Positions 6,366 through 11,387 of a stretch of 11,387 bases of DNA are shown here, piece after piece. A model generated the notes under the pieces. It saw only the letters and a program-made list of their open reading frames with translations, did no database searches and was not told the DNA's origin. A program made the translations under genes and the position numbers. Source of the stretch: an uncultured Bacteroidales bacterium. GTDB lineage: Bacteria > Bacteroidota > Bacteroidia > Bacteroidales > Muribaculaceae. The DNA is taken from contig CALZQD010000025.1 in NCBI GenBank assembly GCA_945828175.1, positions 1 through 11,387 of the forward strand. The letters run 5' to 3'. Every line of letters begins with the position of its first letter. Positions within the stretch are counted from its first letter, which is position 1.

Positions 6366-7903
6366 TTTTTCGACGGTTTAGTGAGTGAACCCGAGTATCT
6401 TATCGCGATAGTGGCACCGAACGAGTCGCCGCGGAGGCGACCCGAGTCGAGACCAACCTTGCAGCCGAGGCCAAGGCCCCTGACAATCGACGAGGCGTCG
6501 TAGTCGGCACCGGCCATGAACGAGAAATTCTCGCGCGCATGAGCGAATGGCAGTCGGCCCGAGGCATAGCCTTTCTGATAGCTGAGTTTGACGGTGTAGC
6601 CCACTTTGTCGCCCAAGTCACCGGCGACGGCGGCGTGGAATCCGCGGGCGCGGTTGAAGATGTAGGCCGGATAGCCGTCGAGGTTATAAAGCGGCGAGAC
6701 GAGGAAGGGTGTGCCTATTGACATGCCGTAGTTGGCGTATGAGTTGTATGTGTTGTTGTTGAAATAATTATCACCGCCGTTGACGTCAGAGCCGATAGTC
6801 GTGCCGGGGTGGTCGCCGACGGCAAAGTGCAGGGGACCGCTCTGATTGCGGAAGTCGATATACTCGACGACGGCGCGGTTGACCAGATGGCTTCCCGAGC
6901 GGCGGTATTCGAGGCCCCAGAGGCCATCCCAGCCATTTCGGCGTCCGATGCCCGAGCCGTCTTCCCAGGGCCATTCGAAGTAAGCGCTCACTTCGTTGTC
7001 GGCGTTGACGCACCAGCGGGCTTTGAAATCCCACGAGCCGAGGCTGCTGCCTTCGATAAACTCATCGCCGTTGCCCGTCAGCGGGAAAAACATCTTGCAA
7101 ACGTCTTTGAATCTGAAGCCGCGGTTCTGTTCGCGCTGCAGCTTGCCTCCACCATACCAGTAAGTGCGGCCACCGAAGAAGCCGGCGGTCTGCATGCCGA
7201 CCGTCACCGACAGCGGCTGCGAAGGATTGGTGCGGAAATAGCAGCGGCGGTAAACATAGTAGGTACTCAGGGCGATATGCTCGTTGTAGTGGTTGAACTG
7301 TCGCTCGACGAAATCGTTGTCGGCCATCTTGCCGTACATTATGCGGCCCTCGATCTGCACCCAGCCACGGGTGAAAGGTATGTTCTGAAAATCGAGGAAG
7401 CCTGCGCCGACACCGGGGATGGCGCGGGCGTTGGCGCTGTGGATGAGGTCGCCGCTCGAGAGCTCGCTGTCGACGATGCGCGAGTATTCATTCATCATGC
7501 CGACATAGAGATAGACGCTGCGATATTTCAGCTCACCGTAAAGCTGTTGGACGCGGAAAGCTCCGGGGCGCCACGAGCGCGAGGTCCAGCCGTCGCTGTC
7601 GTAGTAGCGGTAATCGGCGTCGTGGTCGTAACCCGTGAGGAGTTCAACGCCGGCGCTCCAGCTGAAACGGCGGCCGAGGTCGAGGGGCTTTATGAGCGAC
7701 GCATCGAGCAACAGGCTGTTTTTCATCGGGTTCTTACCCTGATTGAGAGCCGTCAGCAGCGAGGGGGCGAACCGGCCGCTCGAGGCCGTGGCCGAGAGGC
7801 TGACGTCGTAGTCGAGGCGCGGCTGCGCCGCTACAGGCGTCACCGCGGCGGCAATGGCGGCGGCCGTGAGCAATATGCGGTTTATCAGATGTCTTGCAAT
7901 CAT
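6362..7903 (-). CDS. Capsule assembly Wzi-family outer-membrane beta-barrel protein
   Basis: This 513-residue protein has a clear signal peptide (cleavage predicted after VAA at residue 26), and the rest is built of alternating amphipathic, aromatic-rich strands typical of an outer-membrane barrel. The region with QQLYGELKYRS, then LSSGDLIHSANARAIPGVG, then a GWVQIEGRIMYG strand matches what I recall of Bacteroidetes proteins in the Wzi capsule-assembly family. Wzi in Escherichia coli anchors group 1 capsule to the cell surface. The equivalent role here, attaching or presenting a surface polysaccharide, is family-based inference. It is the first gene of a tight - strand operon whose next members make or modify nonulosonic sugars, which supports a surface-glycan role. 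A TATCTTTA promoter-like box and a GGAG just before the ATG support the chosen start. Confidence 0.8.
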   Translation of the reverse strand: MIARHLINRILLTAAAIAAAVTPVAAQPRLDYDVSLSATASSGRFAPSLLTALNQGKNPMKNSLLLDASLIKPLDLGRRFSWSAGVELLTGYDHDADYRYYDSDGWTSRSWRPGAFRVQQLYGELKYRSVYLYVGMMNEYSRIVDSELSSGDLIHSANARAIPGVGAGFLDFQNIPFTRGWVQIEGRIMYGKMADNDFVERQFNHYNEHIALSTYYVYRRCYFRTNPSQPLSVTVGMQTAGFFGGRTYWYGGGKLQREQNRGFRFKDVCKMFFPLTGNGDEFIEGSSLGSWDFKARWCVNADNEVSAYFEWPWEDGSGIGRRNGWDGLWGLEYRRSGSHLVNRAVVEYIDFRNQSGPLHFAVGDHPGTTIGSDVNGGDNYFNNNTYNSYANYGMSIGTPFLVSPLYNLDGYPAYIFNRARGFHAAVAGDLGDKVGYTVKLSYQKGYASGRLPFAHARENFSFMAGADYDASSIVRGLGLGCKVGLDSGRLRGDSFGATIAIRYSGSLTKPSKK

Positions 7904-7926
7904 ATCTCCAATGATTATTGAAATCG

Positions 7927-7934
7927 TAAAGATA
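7927..7934 (-). promoter_or_regulatory. Candidate -7 promoter element for the Wzi/nonulosonate operon
   Basis: In the 64-bp gap between the M16 peptidase stop and the Wzi-family start, the - strand reads TATCTTTA, matching the Bacteroidetes -7 consensus TAnnTTTG at all but the last base. It lies 23 nt upstream of the ATG. A GGAG sits 2 nt before the ATG. No good TTTG -33 box is present at the expected distance, so this is a partial match only. It would give the six-gene operon its own start apart from purE-ispG-M16. Confidence 0.4.
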
Positions 7935-7967
7935 GCAAATTTTTCGGCTCGAGGCCGCGCTATGCTC

Positions 7968-9215
7968 TCAGTTTTTGACCGAAGGCGAGAAAATGAGGGC
8001 CGAAAGACCGTCGGAGAGGCTCTTGGCTGCGAGGCTCAGGTCGTCGGGGGTAAGAGCCTTGATTGCCTCGACGGTCTCGGCGGGGTCGATGACGCGGTGG
8101 CGCATCAGCAGCGAGCGGGCTGCCGCGAGGATAGAATTCTCGCGGTTTTCAGAAGCTACGACGAGCTGGCCGAGATACTGCTTCTTGGCTGGCTCGAGGC
8201 GGCGGCGGTCGAAATAGCCCTCGGCGACGTCGGCAATGCGTCGGCGGACGATGTCGCAGCAACGTGCGGCGTCGTCGGGGTCACAGCCGAGATAGACGGT
8301 GAATAGGCCGAGTTCGCGGAAGAGAGTAACGGCGGTCTCGACGTTGTAGACCAGGCCGAGGCGCTCGCGGAGGTCGACGTTGAGTAACGAGTTCATGCCC
8401 GGGCCGCCGAGGACGTTCGACAACAGCGCCACGCCGTAGCGCGCCGGATCGTCGAGGCCGGCGGTGGCTGCGCCGAGCATACAGTGGGCCTGATGGCTCG
8501 GCAGACGTCGGCCGATGTCGAAACGCTCGCGGGGCTCGAAGACGGTGGCGCCGCGGTCGGGCGCCGAGCCTGTCATCGCGCCGAAATAGCGCTCGAAGAC
8601 GTCATTGACAGCCTCGGGTTTGCGCGGACCGCTATAGAACAGCACCATATTGTCCGGACGATACCAGCGGTCGAGGAAAGCGCGGCAGTCGGCGCTGTGA
8701 AGTCGCCTGAGCGTCTTCTTGTCGCCGAGGATGTTGTGACCCAAGGGCGTACCGGCGAAGAGGAGGTCTTCGAAATCGTCGGCGATGGCGTCGGCGGGGC
8801 TGTCGAGATAAGTCGAAATCTCGTCGCAGACGACCTCGCGCTCTTTGTCGAGCTCCTTGTCGGGGAAGACCGAGTTGAGTACGAGGTCGGCAATCAGCTC
8901 GACAGCACGCGAGAGGTTACCGCCGGGGAAAGCGCTGTAGACAACAGTCTCATCCTTCGACGTAAAGGCGTTGAGCTCACCGCCGACAGCCTCCATGCGG
9001 TTGATTATCAGCGAGGAGCTGCGGCGCCGTGTACCTTTGAAAATCGTATGCTCGACGAAATGGGCGAGGCCGTAGCACTCGGGAGTCTCGTCGCGGCTGC
9101 CGGCGCGAACGCTGACGCCGCAGATGCCGACAGCCGAATTTTTCAGCGTCGCGCAGACGGTCATCATGCCGTTCGACAGCCGGCCGACCTCAACAGGCGT
9201 TTTCGGGACTCTCAT
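7968..9215 (-). CDS. M16-family (insulinase/pitrilysin) zinc metallopeptidase
   Basis: This 415-residue protein is a complete single-unit M16 peptidase, an inverted-motif zinc protease. The zinc-binding HFVEH is at 52-56 and the third ligand is probably Glu132 (in DEISTY), 76 residues further on as expected for the family. The C-terminal half keeps LRERLGLVY, with Arg283 and Tyr290 spaced 7 apart like the substrate-binding Arg/Tyr pair of insulin-degrading enzyme, so a homodimeric or self-contained active enzyme is plausible. No signal peptide is evident, suggesting a cytoplasmic location, although Bacteroidetes homologues are often of unknown localisation. Substrates are unknown. The ATG at 9215 lies inside the 3' end of ispG (26-nt overlap), so the gene is co-transcribed with ispG and purE. 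Confidence 0.95.
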   Translation of the reverse strand: MRVPKTPVEVGRLSNGMMTVCATLKNSAVGICGVSVRAGSRDETPECYGLAHFVEHTIFKGTRRRSSSLIINRMEAVGGELNAFTSKDETVVYSAFPGGNLSRAVELIADLVLNSVFPDKELDKEREVVCDEISTYLDSPADAIADDFEDLLFAGTPLGHNILGDKKTLRRLHSADCRAFLDRWYRPDNMVLFYSGPRKPEAVNDVFERYFGAMTGSAPDRGATVFEPRERFDIGRRLPSHQAHCMLGAATAGLDDPARYGVALLSNVLGGPGMNSLLNVDLRERLGLVYNVETAVTLFRELGLFTVYLGCDPDDAARCCDIVRRRIADVAEGYFDRRRLEPAKKQYLGQLVVASENRENSILAAARSLLMRHRVIDPAETVEAIKALTPDDLSLAAKSLSDGLSALIFSPSVKN

Positions 9216-10767
9216 CTACCCAGTCTCCGTTTTGTTTTATCAGTTCGATCAGCCTCGGCAGTGCCTCGTCGGCGGGAATATTCTTGACGACACACTCCTT
9301 GCCCTTGTAGAGGCTGATGCAGCCGGCGGCGGCGCCGACATAGCCGTAATCGGCGTCGGCCATCTCGCCGGGACCGTTGACGATGCAGCCCATAACGCCG
9401 ATTTTCAAGCCTTTGAGGTGCGATGTGCCGCGCTTGACGGTCTGGAGCACCGAGGGGAGGTCGAAGAGCGTGCGGCCGCAGCCGGGACAGGCAATGTATT
9501 CGGTCTTGGTGATTCGGCGGCGGGTAGCCTGGAGTATGCTGAGTTCGAGCGATTTGGTTGTCTCGGGCGAGAATGCCGGAGCCTCGATGGCGATAGCGTC
9601 GGCCAGTCCGTCGAGCAGAAGCGAGCCGAGGTCGACCGAGGCGGCGACGGTGAGCGCCTCCTGATCCGTTATATCGGGATACGCAAGAGCGACAAGCACT
9701 TTGGCGTCGGGATTCTCGGCAAGGACAGCGGCATAGCGGCGGCGGATGTCGTCGATGCGGTTACGAGCCGATGATTTCAGCTCGACAAAGCCGGCTGGAA
9801 TCTCGCCGAAAGCGAAGTCGACTCCGGCTGCGAGCGGAGCCTTGAGCCGGGCCGTGTCGCGGCAGACTCGTTCGGCGCGCGGGGCGTCGTCGGCCATAAG
9901 TTCGTCGATATGAGCCACGAGGGCGCGCGCCACGGGAATCTCGTTCTCGGGAGCCTCGCTGAGCGATACCCTTATCGTGTCGCCGATGCCGTCGGCAAGG
10001 AGTGAGCCTATGCCCACGGCCGATTTGACGCGGCCGTCTTCGGCATCGCCGGCCTCGGTGACGCCGAGATGGAGCGGGAAGGCCATGCCCTCGCGATTCA
10101 TGGCCTCGACAAGCAGGCGCACGGTCTGAGTCATGATGACTACGTTAGAGGCTTTGATTGAGATGACTACATCGCTGAAGTGCTCGGTGACACAGATACG
10201 CAGAAATTCCATGGCCGATTCGACCATGCCCGCAGGCGTGTCGCCGTAGCGGCTCATTATGCGGTCGCTGAGCGAGCCGTGGTTGACGCCGATGCGTATG
10301 GCGGTCGATTTCTCCTTGCAGAGATTGATGAAGGGCACAAATTTGTCGCGCAGGCGCTCGAGCTCGGCGGCATACTGCTCGTCGGTGTAGCTCAGCTGCT
10401 TGAATGTGCGGCCGGGGTCGACGAAGTTGCCGGGGTTGATGCGCACTTTCTCGACCTCTTCGGCGGCAGCGAAGGCGGCAGCCGGATTGAAGTGGATGTC
10501 AGCCACGAGCGGTATGTCACAACCGGCCTCGCGGAGACAGCGGCGAATTTCGCCGAGATTGCGGGCCTGCGACACTCCCTGGGCCGTAAGGCGCACGATG
10601 TCAGCGCCGGCCTCGGCGATGCGGAGACACTGGGCCACAGAGGCTTCGGTGTCGAGCGTGGCCGTATTGGTCATCGACTGAATCCTGACAGGATTATTGC
10701 CGCCGACAGCGGTGATGCCGATGCGGACGGGTGTCGTCTGGCGGCGTCGCGATTTATTATTAATCAT
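9190..10767 (-). CDS. ispG: 4-hydroxy-3-methylbut-2-enyl diphosphate synthase IspG (three-domain type)
   Basis: IspG reductively converts methylerythritol cyclodiphosphate to HMBPP, the penultimate MEP-pathway step, using a 4Fe-4S cluster. The N-terminal TIM barrel (about 10-280) has RIQSMTNT, VADIHFNP, VRINPGNF, IRIGVNHGSLS and HLGVTEAGD. The C-terminal cluster domain (about 410-510) has Cys427, Cys430 and Cys461 plus Glu468 in GCIVNGPGE, the full ligand set. Between them lies an extra segment of about 125 residues (281-405), making this the plant/Bacteroidetes/Chlamydia three-domain form and not the compact enzyme of about 370 residues. At 525 residues it is shorter than the roughly 600 I recall for other Bacteroidales, so the inserted domain appears reduced. 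Its ATG directly abuts the purE stop (TAAATG), and its 3' end overlaps the peptidase gene. Confidence 0.97.
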   Translation of the reverse strand: MINNKSRRRQTTPVRIGITAVGGNNPVRIQSMTNTATLDTEASVAQCLRIAEAGADIVRLTAQGVSQARNLGEIRRCLREAGCDIPLVADIHFNPAAAFAAAEEVEKVRINPGNFVDPGRTFKQLSYTDEQYAAELERLRDKFVPFINLCKEKSTAIRIGVNHGSLSDRIMSRYGDTPAGMVESAMEFLRICVTEHFSDVVISIKASNVVIMTQTVRLLVEAMNREGMAFPLHLGVTEAGDAEDGRVKSAVGIGSLLADGIGDTIRVSLSEAPENEIPVARALVAHIDELMADDAPRAERVCRDTARLKAPLAAGVDFAFGEIPAGFVELKSSARNRIDDIRRRYAAVLAENPDAKVLVALAYPDITDQEALTVAASVDLGSLLLDGLADAIAIEAPAFSPETTKSLELSILQATRRRITKTEYIACPGCGRTLFDLPSVLQTVKRGTSHLKGLKIGVMGCIVNGPGEMADADYGYVGAAAGCISLYKGKECVVKNIPADEALPRLIELIKQNGDWVDESPENAC

Positions 10768-11277
10768 TTAATTGGTCTTATATTTATAGTCTTTTATTTC
10801 AGCAAGTTTGGCGTTGGCTTTCTCGATTTTATCGGCGAGCGAGGCGCGATAGCCGTCGTAGCGTGCGGCCAGATCCGGGTCAGAGAGAGCCAGCATCCTG
10901 ACAGCGAGAATAGCTGCGTTGAGTCCGGCATTGATGCCGACGGTAGCGACGGGCACGCCCGGAGGCATCTGGACGATAGAGAGCAGCGCGTCGCGGCCAT
11001 CAAGGGTCGAGTCGATAGGCAGACCGATGACGGGCAGCGGGGTCATGGCGGCAATGACACCCGGAAGGGCGGCAGCCATGCCGGCGGCGGCTATGATGAC
11101 TTTGACACCGCGGGCGGCAGCGCCGTGGGCAAAAGCCTCGACGGCCTCGGGGGTGCGGTGGGCGCTAAGAGCGTTCATCTCGAAAGGCACTTCCATCTCT
11201 TCGAGAAAGGCGGCTGCCTTTGTCAGAATGGGAAGGTCTGAGGTACTTCCCATAATTATACTTACTGACGGTGACAT
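10768..11277 (-). CDS. purE: N5-carboxyaminoimidazole ribonucleotide mutase PurE
   Basis: This 169-residue cytoplasmic enzyme is of normal length and rearranges N5-CAIR to CAIR in de novo purine synthesis. The substrate-binding GSTSD is at 10-14 and SAHRTP, with catalytic-site His40, is at 38-43. GLPIDSTLDGRDALLSIVQM (85-104) and PPGVPVATVGINAGLNAA (105-122) follow the class I pattern. One deviation is visible: the motif usually written GGAAHLPG in class I enzymes reads GMAAALPG here, so the conserved histidine is Ala70. The ATG at 11277 is preceded by an AT-rich stretch with no convincing promoter box. ispG begins immediately after the stop with zero spacing. The 63 genomic bases upstream (11278-11340) contain no gene I can support. 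Confidence 0.95.
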   Translation of the reverse strand: MSPSVSIIMGSTSDLPILTKAAAFLEEMEVPFEMNALSAHRTPEAVEAFAHGAAARGVKVIIAAAGMAAALPGVIAAMTPLPVIGLPIDSTLDGRDALLSIVQMPPGVPVATVGINAGLNAAILAVRMLALSDPDLAARYDGYRASLADKIEKANAKLAEIKDYKYKTN

Positions 11278-11340
11278 GATTTGATTGGTTGATTATGTTG
11301 ATGTTATAATGAAAGCAAAATGAACTCGACGGCGAAACCG

Positions 11341-11387
11341 CTGTCTCTTATACACATCTGACGCTGCCGACGATATGCAGTGTGTAG
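11341..11387. other. Illumina Nextera adapter read-through (non-genomic)
   Basis: Bases 11341-11359 are the reverse complement of the 19-bp Tn5 mosaic end. Bases 11360-11373 (GACGCTGCCGACGA) complete the Nextera read-1 transposase adapter. The next eight bases (11374-11381, TATGCAGT) are the reverse complement of ACTGCATA, which I recall as the i5 index N506/S506. The final GTGTAG is the start of the P5-side adapter. The whole run is therefore library-preparation sequence left at a contig end, and the real genome ends at 11340. The match is exact over the adapter parts. Confidence 0.98.

Noticed and set aside
7944..7958. CGGC/GCCG mini-hairpin between the M16 and Wzi-family genes as a terminator
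   Set aside because: The stem is only about 4 bp and on the - strand is followed by an A-run instead of a T-run, so it would not act as an intrinsic terminator for the M16 transcript.
11304..11340. Open - strand frame of 11 codons ending in TAA (GFAVEFILLSL) just upstream of purE, possibly the end of another gene such as gcvH or a VanZ-like protein
   Set aside because: It is too short to identify, and other frames in the same stretch are also open. Adapter sequence prevents reading further upstream.
11278..11340. Promoter for purE with a TTTG on the - strand and a TA-containing box 20 nt downstream
   Set aside because: Only the TA of the -7 box matches. The stretch is AT-rich, so such matches are expected by chance.
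1..11340. CRISPR arrays, insertion sequences, tRNA or rRNA genes, prophage or defence genes
   Set aside because: I read both strands for direct-repeat arrays, transposase motifs, tRNA-like cloverleafs and phage functions and saw none. Every long stretch is explained by metabolic, chaperone or envelope genes.

Overview
The window looks like an assembled contig fragment from a fairly GC-rich member of the Bacteroidales. The evidence is a Bacteroidetes-type Wzi capsule-assembly protein, a plant/Bacteroidetes-style IspG with an inserted domain, ribosome-binding sites that are mostly not Shine-Dalgarno-like, and TAnnTTTG-like promoter elements. Gut families such as Muribaculaceae or Rikenellaceae would fit, but the family cannot be fixed from the sequence alone. 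The last 47 bases (11341-11387) are not genomic. They are Illumina Nextera read-through adapter, including an index and the start of the P5 sequence, so the biological sequence ends at 11340.

Layout. The left part is on the + strand: the 3' end of a probable ispE (1-120), a short regulatory gap, then grpE and dnaJ as a two-gene chaperone unit ending in a strong Rho-independent terminator (about 2108-2140). Everything from 2181 to 11277 is on the - strand and converges on dnaJ. Read in transcription order from the right, the first group is purE, ispG and an M16 peptidase, with zero spacing and then a 26-nt overlap. After a 64-bp gap with a candidate promoter comes a six-gene operon: Wzi-family outer-membrane protein, lipocalin-like lipoprotein, LegB-type 4,6-dehydratase, ATP-grasp ligase, LegI/NeuB-type nonulosonate synthase and a ZIP metal transporter. 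Three of its five junctions are 4-nt ATGA overlaps, one is a 20-nt overlap and one is a 7-nt gap, so these genes are almost certainly co-transcribed and translationally coupled.

How the genes work together. grpE and dnaJ supply the nucleotide-exchange factor and J-protein for a DnaK encoded elsewhere. ispE and ispG are two steps of the MEP isoprenoid pathway, placed at opposite ends of the window. purE is a purine-biosynthesis step. The six-gene operon is the unusual part. It joins a surface-glycan assembly protein to an incomplete legionaminic/nonulosonic acid route (LegB and LegI but no LegC, LegG, LegH or LegF visible), adds an ATP-grasp ligase of unknown substrate between the two sugar enzymes, and ends with a divalent-metal importer. 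That combination, and a sigma-54-like element overlapping an inverted repeat upstream of grpE, are the main points worth following up.
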